Part shown: one piece after another, positions 15,323-23,285 of the stretch
How positions within the stretch are numbered: position 1 is the stretch's first letter
Layout of the letters: every line of letters starts with the position of its first letter
Assembly: GCA_902527525.1 (NCBI GenBank)
Contig: CABZOW010000009.1
Location: 1-36,641, forward strand
Reading direction: 5' to 3'
DNA from: an uncultured Alphaproteobacteria bacterium
Lineage (GTDB): Bacteria > Pseudomonadota > Alphaproteobacteria > HIMB59
DNA: 36,641 nucleotides
Notes under the pieces: model-generated
Told to the model about the DNA's origin: nothing
Database searches by the model: none
The model's input: the letters and a program-made list of their open reading frames with translations, nothing else
Program-made: the position numbers and the translations under genes

Positions 15323-16387
15323 GTGTTAAAACAAAATAGTCTTTACCTAGGTGATTGCATTGATCTATTTGAAAAAATTGAAGACCACACTATAGATTTA
15401 ATCTTTTTAGACCCCCCTTACAATTTGCAACTAAATAAAGTTTTAACTAGACCAAACCATTCTGTTGTCAATGGAGTAAATCAAGATTGGGACAAATTTG
15501 ATAATTACGCTAGCTATGATAAATTTACATTTTCATATTTAATTGAGTGTAAAAGAGTTTTAAAGCCAGATGGTGGATTATGGATTATAGGGTCTTATCA
15601 TAATATATTTAGAATTGGGAAAATTCTTCAAGATCTAAACTTTTGGATTCTGAATGATGTAATTTGGGCTAAATCAAATCCTTTACCAAATTTCAGGGCA
15701 ACAAGACTTACAAATGCTCATGAAACTCTTATATGGTGTTCAAAAAAACCTAAGTCAAAATACCAATTTAATTATCACACTTTAAAAGTTGCAAACGAGG
15801 ATAAACAAGAGAGAAGTATTTGGAACTTTCCTATTTGTTCAGGTAAAGAAAGAATAAAAAATAAAACAAACAAAACAGCCCACCCTACCCAAAAACCTTT
15901 GGCTTTAATGAAAAAAATAATACTTCAATCGTCAATTCAAGGAGATCTAATTTTAGAGCCATTTGCGGGTACAGCAAGTTTTTGTGCTGAAGGAAAATAT
16001 TTAGGTAGAAATTATATAGGTTTTGAAAAGGATAAAGATTATTTTAATTTAGCTGAAAAAAGATTAAAAAAAATTAAATCTCTAAAAAGTAATTTATTAG
16101 AAGTTAATGAGAAAGATAAACCAATTCAAAAAATACCTTTCGCAAGTTTAATTGATAATGGTCACCTAAAACCAGGAACTTTACTTTATAATAATAACAA
16201 AAACTATAAAGCTACTGTGCTTCCAGATGGAAGCATAACATACAAAAATGATAGAGGTTCAATTCATAAAATAGCTGCAAAAGTAAATAAAACATCAAGT
16301 TTTAATGGATGGGATTACTGGCATTACGAAGATAAAAAAAAGAATTTAATATCCATAGATATGATAAGAAAAAAAATGAGGGGTTAG
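15323..16387 (+). CDS. ccrM: CcrM-type adenine DNA methyltransferase (GANTC)
   Basis: A beta-class N6-adenine methyltransferase of the cell-cycle-regulated alphaproteobacterial type. 354 residues, close to Caulobacter CcrM. Catalytic motif DPPYN is at residues 30-34 and comes before the SAM-binding region LEPFAGTASF (211-220). The last ~85 residues (IPFASLIDNGHLKPGT, GSIHKIAAKV, NGWDYWHYE) form the extra C-terminal domain that marks CcrM and is needed for its DNA specificity. The start is GTG at 15323; no closer ATG fits. GANTC specificity is inferred from the family. Its stop shares TTAG with the stop of the convergent mutY. Confidence 0.94.
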   Translation: MLKQNSLYLGDCIDLFEKIEDHTIDLIFLDPPYNLQLNKVLTRPNHSVVNGVNQDWDKFDNYASYDKFTFSYLIECKRVLKPDGGLWIIGSYHNIFRIGKILQDLNFWILNDVIWAKSNPLPNFRATRLTNAHETLIWCSKKPKSKYQFNYHTLKVANEDKQERSIWNFPICSGKERIKNKTNKTAHPTQKPLALMKKIILQSSIQGDLILEPFAGTASFCAEGKYLGRNYIGFEKDKDYFNLAEKRLKKIKSLKSNLLEVNEKDKPIQKIPFASLIDNGHLKPGTLLYNNNKNYKATVLPDGSITYKNDRGSIHKIAAKVNKTSSFNGWDYWHYEDKKKNLISIDMIRKKMRG

Positions 16388-17382
16388 TTAAGTATTTTTT
16401 TAAATAATGTTGGTAAAGCAAGTTCTTTTGTTTTTAACTTTTCAATCCATACTGTATTAGCAATTTTAAATTTTTTTTGATTTAGTTTATAAACGTTAAC
16501 TTGAAAAAGGTTATTTGTAATTACAAATTTAAAACTTTTAATCTTTTCTTTTTTTCTTAGTTTTATATTTGAAATAAATTCATCATCCAAATTTGAAGGT
16601 AAATGGATAAAATTTTTGTAAAATTGAAATTTTGGTTTTTTTATAAAACAAATGTGTAAAGGTGAGTCTAATATATAGAAGTCTATTTTCTTATTAATTT
16701 TTTTTGTATTTTGATTATTTCCAAATTTTTGAAAAGCTGATTTACAAAAATTAGAAAATTTACATTTATCACAATCAGGATTATTTTTTTTGCAAATTAT
16801 GGAACTAAAATCCATCATAGACTCAGCTAAACTTCTATAGGAAATCTTAGTTTTACAAGCCATACTTAATATACTTTCAACATCTTTATCTTTAAATTCA
16901 GTACCAGATATTCTTTCTACTAATCTTTTTACATTAACATCAATAGGGAATGCTTTTTGGTTATGGCCTATAGCTAATATCGCACTTGAGGTGTATGTGC
17001 CAACACCTGGTAAAGAAATTAGCGAATCCCTATCATCTGGTAAGACTCCATTAAATTTATCGTTGATAATTGTTACTGCTTTGAATAAATTAACTGCTCT
17101 GTTGTAATAACCTAAACCTGCCCAAACTTTGAGTAATTGTTCTAATTTTTTATTTTTAAAGGAATTAAAACTTGGAAAAATATTTATTATTTCTAATATT
17201 TTGTTTTCTACTGTTTTCACAGTAGTTTGTTGAAGCATAATTTCAGATAAATAAGTTAGATATATATCTCTATTTCTTCTCCAATATAAGTCTCTTTGAT
17301 TTTTTTTAAACCAATGTAGGATTAAAGGAATAAATTTATTTTTATGAAAAAATTCTCCAAACTCAATGACATTGCTTTTCAT
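16384..17382 (-). CDS. mutY: Adenine DNA glycosylase MutY
   Basis: Removes adenine mispaired with 8-oxoguanine. 332 residues. The HhH-GPD core has the catalytic Glu47 in SEIMLQQTTV, helix-hairpin-helix LPGVGTYTSSAIL and catalytic Asp148 in FPIDVNVKRL. The 4Fe-4S cluster loop is Cys197-x6-Cys204-x2-Cys207-x5-Cys213, the exact MutY/Nth spacing. The remaining ~110 residues are a divergent NUDIX-like domain that recognises 8-oxoG. The only ATG giving a complete core is at 17382, so its 5' end overlaps the divergent DUF721 gene by 39 bases. At the 3' end it shares TTAG with ccrM. Confidence 0.95.
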   Translation of the reverse strand: MKSNVIEFGEFFHKNKFIPLILHWFKKNQRDLYWRRNRDIYLTYLSEIMLQQTTVKTVENKILEIINIFPSFNSFKNKKLEQLLKVWAGLGYYNRAVNLFKAVTIINDKFNGVLPDDRDSLISLPGVGTYTSSAILAIGHNQKAFPIDVNVKRLVERISGTEFKDKDVESILSMACKTKISYRSLAESMMDFSSIICKKNNPDCDKCKFSNFCKSAFQKFGNNQNTKKINKKIDFYILDSPLHICFIKKPKFQFYKNFIHLPSNLDDEFISNIKLRKKEKIKSFKFVITNNLFQVNVYKLNQKKFKIANTVWIEKLKTKELALPTLFKKILN

Positions 17383-17796
17383 CTAGTTAATAAAGTAAAT
17401 AAAAAAAAACTAAAAATAAATACTCTTCTTCTTAAAAATTGGGAGTATATTTTTGGTAAAAATAATAAATTTGTTAAATTAAATAAAACTATAATTAACA
17501 ATAGAATAGAATCTGTTATCTTTGAATTCAGAGTTGACCCTAGTAAATCATTTGAGATGCACTCGAAGACAAGAGAAATTATCATTAAAATAGAGGAAGT
17601 GACTGGAACAAGTGTAAATAAAATCGTATTTTTTCAAGACCTTTCTCATAGTAATTCAAAGTTTGATAATGATACTAACCTATCCAACAAAGTTTCTGGA
17701 AAAACTCTTAATAATCAAAAATTTAATGATATAAAAGATCAAGAAGTAAGATCTATTTTTGAAAATATTAATAAAAAGTTATATGAGAATAATTAG
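17344..17796 (+). CDS. DUF721 (DciA-like) protein
   Basis: 150 residues, very rich in Lys and Asn. It has the DUF721 layout: an N-terminal helix pair (DIAFHLVNKVNKKKL), a conserved Trp in LLLKNWEYIFG, a short beta region (ESVIFEFRVDPSK) and a helix ending in TGTSVNKIVFFQ. The last ~50 residues look disordered. DUF721 includes DciA, the loader/operator of the replicative helicase in many bacteria; function here is inferred from the family only. It begins inside mutY on the other strand (39-base overlap) and its end overlaps the dsbA-like gene. DUF721 next to mutY, dsbA and smc is a recurring alphaproteobacterial order. Confidence 0.78.
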   Translation: MKKFSKLNDIAFHLVNKVNKKKLKINTLLLKNWEYIFGKNNKFVKLNKTIINNRIESVIFEFRVDPSKSFEMHSKTREIIIKIEEVTGTSVNKIVFFQDLSHSNSKFDNDTNLSNKVSGKTLNNQKFNDIKDQEVRSIFENINKKLYENN

Positions 17797-18400
17797 TTTA
17801 ATACTTGTTTGGGTAGTGCTTTTCCTGAACACTGCAACATCGAAAGAATATGAATATAAACAATACATTGATGACAATAATATAAAGCCTTTAATTGAGT
17901 CATTAGAGAAAAATACGGTTGATATAATTGAGTTTTCTTCATTTAGCTGTTCACATTGTGCTGAATTTCATAACCAAACACTTCAAGAGTTAAAAGGAAG
18001 CAGTGTATACAAGAATATTAATTTTTACTTAATTGACTTTCCATTAAACCAGGCCGCTTTTTACGCAACAATAGTAGCGAGTTGTAACGAAGATATTCGT
18101 CCAAGCTATGTCGACTCTGTTTATGGAAACTATGATGTTTGGACAAAAGCAAGTTCGGGAGAAGAGATAATTGAATTACTCAATAGCTATGGATTACAAC
18201 ATGGACTTGGTGATGAAGAGTTGCAATCTTGTTTAAAAGATGAGGACTCCCACAACAGACTTTTATCTCTACAAGTTGATGCTCAAAACATTTTTGGGGT
18301 TGAGAGTACACCTACATTTTTAATTAATGGAGAAAAAGTTCAAGGCAATAGGCCAGCTTCAGAATTTATAAAAATAATTAACAAAAAATTGAATAATTAA
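17783..18400 (+). CDS. DsbA-family periplasmic thiol:disulfide oxidoreductase
   Basis: Thioredoxin-fold protein for disulfide bond formation in exported proteins. I choose the ATG at 17783 because it starts a signal peptide (MRIISLILVWVVLFLNTATS) directly; an in-frame ATG at 17759 adds eight residues. The resulting protein has 205 residues. The active site is FSSFSCSHCAEFH with CxxC as Cys-Ser-His-Cys (56-59). The cis-proline loop is VESTPTFLING. It resembles the Thioredoxin_4/BdbD-DsbA group of alphaproteobacteria. The start overlaps DUF721 by 14 bases and smc starts two bases after its stop. Confidence 0.9.
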   Translation: MRIISLILVWVVLFLNTATSKEYEYKQYIDDNNIKPLIESLEKNTVDIIEFSSFSCSHCAEFHNQTLQELKGSSVYKNINFYLIDFPLNQAAFYATIVASCNEDIRPSYVDSVYGNYDVWTKASSGEEIIELLNSYGLQHGLGDEELQSCLKDEDSHNRLLSLQVDAQNIFGVESTPTFLINGEKVQGNRPASEFIKIINKKLNN

Positions 18401-18401
18401 T

Positions 18402-21002
18402 TTGTTATCTCTAGATAAACTCTCAATAAAAGGTTTTAAATCCTTTGTTGAGCCTACAGATTTTGAGATAAAAAATGGGCTTACTGGGATTGTAGGTCCT
18501 AATGGTTGTGGAAAGTCAAATATTGTTGAGGCAATTAGGTTTGGTTTGGGAGAGGTCTCTGCTAAACAGCTTCGCGGTAAAGAAATTGATGATTTGATTT
18601 TTAATGGAACTGACAACCGTCCTTCATGGAATATTGCAGAAGTAGGATTATTTGTGAATATTGAAGGAAGTGATTTAGAAAATAAATTTGAGTCCAAACA
18701 ATTAGAAATTGCCAGGAAAATTTGGAGGGGAGAGGGAACGAATTCCTTTATAAACGGTAAAGAGGTTAGATTAAAAGATATACAATTACTTTTTGCAGAT
18801 GCGTCTACATCGGCAAGGTCTACTTCTATAGTTAGCCAAGGAAGAATAGGAGCTATTACTCAGGCAAAACCAGAAGATAGAAAAATGGTTTTAGAGGAAG
18901 CTGCAGGAATATTAGGTTTACAGTCTAGAAGGCACGATGCAGAGTTAAGGTTAAAAGGTGCTAACAATAATTTACTAAGAGTAGAGGATGTGATTGAGAC
19001 ATACGAAGAACAATTAGCCATACTTAAAAAGCAAGCCAAGGAAGCAGAAAGATTTAGAAATATATCAACATTAATCAAAAATGCTGAAGCTTCAGTGTTT
19101 TTTGTTAAAAGAAACAAACTTCAACTTATTATTGAAGAACTGAATGAGGAAAAAGATAAAATAAAAATTAAGCTTGCTGAATTTCAAAATGATGTATCAA
19201 TCCAAGATCAAGCATATGAGGATTTAAAAGTTAAAATTCCCCCAATGAGAGAAAAATCTTACTCATTGAATAGCGAACTTGATAGATTGAATATGACTTT
19301 AGAAAATCTAAAACAAGAAGAATTGCGTTTTGAAGAACATAAAATAAATCTAGAGCATCGAGTAAAACAACTAAGTCAAGATTTGCAAATCGAACAAAAT
19401 CAATTTGAAGATACAAATAATAAAATTAAGACAATAAAAAAAGATATTGAAGATTTGTCCTCTAAGGATTTTGAAGCAGAAAATCGTGACAAACCCACAA
19501 ATCAATCTGATAAAAGTTTACTAAATAATATTTCCTTTGATAAAAAATATGAAAATGCAGTAGCTGCTATTTTTGGTAAAGAGCTTTTGGCATCACTTGA
19601 GCCAGATGATATATATTATTGGAGTGAGCATTTAGGAGAGAAAGCTACAAAAAAATTTAATTTTAATTGTGAGTTAGCTTCAAATGTTATAAGAGCCTCG
19701 AACCAAGTAATAAATAAACTTGAAAATGTAGCAATTGTATCAACTAAAAAAGAAGGAACAAAAAACCATAGTAAAATAGATATTGGTCAAGCTATTGTCG
19801 ATTTAGAGGGTAATTTATGGAGGTGGGATGGCCTTTTTATTTCAAGTAGTTATGAAGCAAATATTTCTACAATCCTCTCAGAATTAAAGGAAAAGAGACT
19901 GAATGATCTCAAAAAGCAAGTTATTGAATGGGAAAGAATTTTAGAAGTCACAAATCAGAAAACTGAAGATTTAAATCAAAGAATAAAAACTACAAAAGAA
20001 GAATTAGAAGTATCAGAGAATAATCCAGGAGATATTGATAGTAAAAGACAGTTCTTACTTAATAAAATTAATCAACTAGATGGTGAAAAAAAACTTTTTG
20101 ATAGCGAATTACAAGAACAAGAAAATCTTTTAGAAAAACTCTCCAAAGAGTTGAGAAGTAAAGAACAAAATTACTCAGTTGTCAAAGAGGAGTTAATTCG
20201 AAAAGAGTCGGAGATTTCAAATTATCAAAACAACTTAGCTCAGCTCACACAATCTTGTAGAGAAAAAATAAATGTCGATTTATTAAATTTAGAAAATGAA
20301 TTAGAAAAATTTAAGAAAGACGAAGATTTAGAGACTGCAGAAAAAAGAGTTTCAAGATTGAACGCTGAAAGAGAGAGAATTGGTGCTGTAAATTTACTTG
20401 CAGAAGATGAATATGTTAAATTAAGAGAAAAAGTTGATGAAACGATCAAAGATAAAAATGAGATACAAGAGTCTATTGAAAAGCTTCACGAGGCAATAAA
20501 TAAAATTAATAAAGAGGGTGTCACAAGGTTAAAAGATGCTTTTAAAATTGTTAATGAAAATTTTGAAAGACTCTTCACCAAATTATTTGGTGGTGGGAAA
20601 GCTTATTTAAAACTTATACAAAATGATGAAGACCCACTAAATTCAGGTCTAGAGGTATTTGCAAGTCCTCCTGGAAAAAAAATGCAAAATATAACTCTTT
20701 TATCAGGGGGTGAGCAGGCATTAACTGCGATTTCTTTATTATTTGCTGTATTCATGGCGAATCCCTCGCCTTTTTGTATATTAGATGAGGTTGACGCCCC
20801 TTTAGATGACAATAACGTTGATAGGTTTTGTAGTATGGTTGAGGAAATTTCTGAAAAAGTGCAAACTAAATTTATAATTGTTACTCATAATCGAATGACC
20901 ATGTCTCGAGTAGATAGGCTTTATGGTGTTACGATGCCTGAAGAGGGAATTTCTCAAATAGTCTCTGTTGAATTAGAAGAAGCAGTAAAGTACGCTGAAT
21001 AA
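18402..21002 (+). CDS. smc: Chromosome segregation ATPase SMC, short-armed
   Basis: The motor of bacterial condensin. Both head halves are complete: Walker A GPNGCGKS at 32-39, the SIVSQGRIG Q-loop region near 142-150, signature LLSGGEQALTA at 766-776 and Walker B FCILDEVDAP at 791-800. Between them are two coiled-coil arms around a small hinge-like block at about 375-485 (YENAVAAIFGKELLASL to LWRWDGLFIS). The total is 866 residues against about 1150-1190 for most bacterial SMCs, so each arm is only about 190-250 residues. There is no frameshift. Starts with TTG two bases after the dsbA-like gene; its TAA overlaps the ATG of atpI (TAATG). The scpA and scpB genes are not in the window. Confidence 0.94.
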   Translation: MLSLDKLSIKGFKSFVEPTDFEIKNGLTGIVGPNGCGKSNIVEAIRFGLGEVSAKQLRGKEIDDLIFNGTDNRPSWNIAEVGLFVNIEGSDLENKFESKQLEIARKIWRGEGTNSFINGKEVRLKDIQLLFADASTSARSTSIVSQGRIGAITQAKPEDRKMVLEEAAGILGLQSRRHDAELRLKGANNNLLRVEDVIETYEEQLAILKKQAKEAERFRNISTLIKNAEASVFFVKRNKLQLIIEELNEEKDKIKIKLAEFQNDVSIQDQAYEDLKVKIPPMREKSYSLNSELDRLNMTLENLKQEELRFEEHKINLEHRVKQLSQDLQIEQNQFEDTNNKIKTIKKDIEDLSSKDFEAENRDKPTNQSDKSLLNNISFDKKYENAVAAIFGKELLASLEPDDIYYWSEHLGEKATKKFNFNCELASNVIRASNQVINKLENVAIVSTKKEGTKNHSKIDIGQAIVDLEGNLWRWDGLFISSSYEANISTILSELKEKRLNDLKKQVIEWERILEVTNQKTEDLNQRIKTTKEELEVSENNPGDIDSKRQFLLNKINQLDGEKKLFDSELQEQENLLEKLSKELRSKEQNYSVVKEELIRKESEISNYQNNLAQLTQSCREKINVDLLNLENELEKFKKDEDLETAEKRVSRLNAERERIGAVNLLAEDEYVKLREKVDETIKDKNEIQESIEKLHEAINKINKEGVTRLKDAFKIVNENFERLFTKLFGGGKAYLKLIQNDEDPLNSGLEVFASPPGKKMQNITLLSGGEQALTAISLLFAVFMANPSPFCILDEVDAPLDDNNVDRFCSMVEEISEKVQTKFIIVTHNRMTMSRVDRLYGVTMPEEGISQIVSVELEEAVKYAE

Positions 21003-21235
21003 TGGGCAATAATGAAGAACCTGATAAAAAACCAAAGATGCAAGGTCTTAGCTTTGCATATAGAATCTCAACAGAATTATTAGGTGCCTTGATAGTTTCT
21101 GTTGTTATTGGTTTGCTGATAGATAAGATGTTTGACAGCAAACCCATCGGGTTAATAACCTTGATAATATTGGGTTTTTTTGCTGGTTTACTAAATATTT
21201 ACAGGCTTATACGTCGCATAGAAAATCCCAAATAA
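21002..21235 (+). CDS. atpI: ATP synthase protein I (AtpI/AtpZ-like)
   Basis: 77 residues with a polar N-terminus, then two membrane helices (ELLGALIVSVVIGLLIDKMF and IGLITLIILGFFAGLLNIYRL) and a basic tail. This is the small AtpI/AtpZ type found at the head of alphaproteobacterial F0 operons; relatives assist assembly of the c-ring or magnesium/calcium handling. The ATG overlaps the last base of the smc stop, so atp expression may partly depend on readthrough from smc. atpB follows 18 bases later. Confidence 0.9.
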   Translation: MGNNEEPDKKPKMQGLSFAYRISTELLGALIVSVVIGLLIDKMFDSKPIGLITLIILGFFAGLLNIYRLIRRIENPK

Positions 21236-21253
21236 ATCTGTTTTATTACTTTC

Positions 21254-22006
21254 ATGGCCAAAGGCGAAAGTCCCCTAAAACAGTTTGAAATTCAACCAAT
21301 TATAGACATAAATCTTTTTGGTTTAGATGTTTCATTTACCAATTCGGCTTTATGGATGACTATAACGACTGCGTTTATACTGATATTTTTTACTGTACCT
21401 TTTTTAAAATCAAAAAAAACAAATTCTGTAAGTGATCTTTACCCGTCTAGGATGCAAGTTGCAGCAGAACTGGGTTTTAGTTTTATTAATAGTTTGCTAA
21501 ATGACACAGTTGGAAAAGAGGGGAAGAAATACTTTTCCTTAGTGTTTACTTTGTTTATGTTCATTCTCTTTGGTAATCTTTTTGGAATGATCCCCTATAG
21601 TTTTACCTTTACTAGTCATATAATTGTTACACTTGCACTTGCCATGGGTGTTTTTATTTTTGTTACTGTTTTAGGTTTTGTAAAACACGGGGTGAAGTTT
21701 TTTAGCTTCTTTGTAATTCCTGGCTTACCTATTTATATGCTCCCTCTTCTTATACCAATAGAAATAATTTCTTACTTATCTAGGCCTATAAGTTTATCTG
21801 TTCGACTCTTTGCTAATATGCTTGCTGGTCATACTTTGTTAAAAGTTTTTGCGGGTTTTGTATCCGCTTTAGGAATTTTTGGAATTCTGCCGTTAGTATT
21901 TATAATTGCCTTAACGGGTTTAGAAATATTAATTGCATTTTTGCAAGCATATGTCTTTGCGATATTAACATGTTTGTATATTAACGACGCTTTACACTTA
22001 CACTAG
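21254..22006 (+). CDS. atpB: ATP synthase F0 subunit a
   Basis: Forms the proton half-channels next to the c-ring. 250 residues with five to six membrane helices. The essential arginine is Arg184 in SLSVRLFANMLAGH, the family's strongest signature. GNLFGMIPYSFTFTSH and the final helix with LQAYVFAILTCLYINDALH are also typical of alphaproteobacterial subunit a. Followed by the c subunit after 20 bases that contain a very strong ribosome binding site. Confidence 0.97.
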   Translation: MAKGESPLKQFEIQPIIDINLFGLDVSFTNSALWMTITTAFILIFFTVPFLKSKKTNSVSDLYPSRMQVAAELGFSFINSLLNDTVGKEGKKYFSLVFTLFMFILFGNLFGMIPYSFTFTSHIIVTLALAMGVFIFVTVLGFVKHGVKFFSFFVIPGLPIYMLPLLIPIEIISYLSRPISLSVRLFANMLAGHTLLKVFAGFVSALGIFGILPLVFIIALTGLEILIAFLQAYVFAILTCLYINDALHLH

Positions 22007-22013
22007 ATGTACA

Positions 22014-22022
22014 TAAGGAGGT
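22014..22022 (+). promoter_or_regulatory. Full-length Shine-Dalgarno sequence of atpE
   Basis: TAAGGAGGT matches nine bases of the anti-Shine-Dalgarno end of 16S rRNA and lies four bases before the atpE ATG at 22027. Nearly all other genes here have weak or no recognisable site, many being coupled by overlap. The strong site fits the need for roughly ten copies of subunit c per enzyme. Confidence 0.85.
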
Positions 22023-22026
22023 AAAT

Positions 22027-22254
22027 ATGGAACTAGTTGAAGGACTTAAATATTTAGGTGCAGGTTTAGCCGTGATTGGTGTGATCGGTGCTGGTATTGG
22101 TATAGGTAATGTTTTTGCAGCATTTATTACAGCTGTTGGAAGAAACCCAGCTGCAAGAAATGAAGTCTTTACCATGACAATGTTGGGTTTTGCCCTTGTT
22201 GAAGCTATTGCTTTATTCGCATTAGTTATAGCCTTAGTAATATTATTTTCCTGA
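22027..22254 (+). CDS. atpE: ATP synthase F0 subunit c
   Basis: The proteolipid that forms the rotating ring. 75 residues as two helices joined by the polar loop GRNPAAR (38-44). The proton-carrying carboxylate is Glu59 in GFALVEAIALFALV. Helix 1 contains the Gly-rich packing motif GAGIGIGN. No sodium-binding pattern (Gln in helix 1 with Glu-Ser/Thr in helix 2) is obvious, so it is most likely proton-coupled. Preceded by the strongest ribosome binding site in the window. Confidence 0.98.
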   Translation: MELVEGLKYLGAGLAVIGVIGAGIGIGNVFAAFITAVGRNPAARNEVFTMTMLGFALVEAIALFALVIALVILFS

Positions 22255-22270
22255 GGAGATTGAGTAACTT

Positions 22271-22729
22271 ATGCCTCAATTAGAGCAAGTAGAATTTTTT
22301 ATTTCTCAGCTTTTTTGGCTGGGTGTATTTTTTGTAATACTGTTTTCAGTACTAACATATATAACACTCCCTAAAATTAGAGCTTTTTTGAACCAAAGAG
22401 ATGATTTTGTTAAATCACATATTTCAAAACAAGATGAATTAATGAAAAAAGCTGAGTCAATAATTGAAAACTACGAGGCAAAACTTACTGAAGCTAAAAA
22501 CAAAGCATCACAGATAATAAATGATGCTAAAGATGAAGCTTTGCATGAAAGCGAGAAGTTACTTAAAGCAACTGAGGAGAAGATACAGCAAGAAATTAAG
22601 CTTACTGAAACTAGAGTACAGAAAGAAAAGGAAGACGCATTGTCTGAATTAAACACTCAATTAAAAAACTCAGCTACTGACTTTATCTCAAAAGTAACCA
22701 ATATAGAAAAAGGAAATATAAATTTATAA
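22271..22729 (+). CDS. atpF2: ATP synthase F0 subunit b'
   Basis: First of two b-type stalk subunits. 152 residues: one N-terminal membrane helix (FFISQLFWLGVFFVILFSVL) followed by a long charged coiled coil rich in Lys, Glu and Ala. The opening MPQLEQVEF with an early hydrophobic helix is the b' pattern of alphaproteobacteria. Its TAA overlaps the ATG of atpF (TAATG), so the b'/b heterodimer is probably made in equal amounts. Confidence 0.93.
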   Translation: MPQLEQVEFFISQLFWLGVFFVILFSVLTYITLPKIRAFLNQRDDFVKSHISKQDELMKKAESIIENYEAKLTEAKNKASQIINDAKDEALHESEKLLKATEEKIQQEIKLTETRVQKEKEDALSELNTQLKNSATDFISKVTNIEKGNINL

Positions 22730-23214
22730 TGAGTTATATATTTCAAGATCCTAAATTTTGGTTATTAATCTCTTTTATCACGTTTATAATTTTAATGATT
22801 AAGCCATTTAAAAGTATGATGATTGGTGGCTTAGATTCAAAAATTGCTGAAATAAAAGAAAATATTAATAAATCTTTAGAGTCTTTTACGGAAGCTGAAG
22901 CTAAATTAAAAGAAGCAGAAAAACAAACAGAGGATTTATCAAATAAGATTGATGAAATCATTAATAGTGCAAAAAAACAGTCTGTATCTATCTCAAAAAA
23001 TATAACTGATAAAACTAATCTGACTATTCAATCAAAAGAAAAAAATTCAATTGACAGAATAAAACAAATAGAGCTATCTGCTGTACAATCAATAAAAAAT
23101 CAAGCTTCAATTGAGCTTAATAGATTAATTTTTAATTATTTCTCTGAAATATCAGATGATAATAAAGCCAGAATGCTTAATAAAAGCTTTGCTGATCTTA
23201 AATCAATCAACTAA
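22729..23214 (+). CDS. atpF: ATP synthase F0 subunit b
   Basis: Second b-type stalk subunit that ties F1 to subunit a. 161 residues: a membrane helix (FWLLISFITFIILMIKPF) then a coiled coil to the end. The short periplasmic end, MSYIFQDPKFW, is typical of the b member of a b/b' pair. Last gene of the F0 cluster. The F1 genes (atpHAGDC) are not in the window, matching the split F0 and F1 operons of alphaproteobacteria. A 71-base gap, the longest in the window, follows. Confidence 0.93.
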   Translation: MSYIFQDPKFWLLISFITFIILMIKPFKSMMIGGLDSKIAEIKENINKSLESFTEAEAKLKEAEKQTEDLSNKIDEIINSAKKQSVSISKNITDKTNLTIQSKEKNSIDRIKQIELSAVQSIKNQASIELNRLIFNYFSEISDDNKARMLNKSFADLKSIN

Positions 23215-23285
23215 TAACATAAAATTACGTAGACTTATCATAAGTATCTTTTCAATCAGATTTTTATCATTAAAGTTAAATACAA
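23215..23285. other. Longest intergenic gap, with a 13-base palindrome
   Basis: A 71-base AT-rich spacer between atpF and thrB. It holds ACTTATCATAAGT at 23233-23245 (perfect 6-base arms around one C) followed by a short T stretch at 23249-23252. As a hairpin it would be only four A/T-rich pairs plus a small loop, too weak for a standard terminator. It could be an operator or chance. The thrB promoter most likely lies here. Confidence 0.3.

Noticed and set aside
18860..19416. Minus-strand open frames inside smc, and similar ones inside cox, rplY and ABC-F genes
   Set aside because: They lie opposite strongly conserved coding sequence, have shadow-like Ser/Leu/Phe-rich composition and no recognisable motif.
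18402..21002. SMC as a frameshifted or deleted pseudogene
   Set aside because: The frame is continuous, both head halves have all ATPase motifs, and the coiled coil has normal heptad-like charge on both sides. It looks shortened, not broken.
23233..23252. Rho-independent terminator after atpF
   Set aside because: The stem would be four A/T-rich pairs and the T run is short; stability is far below that of a normal terminator.
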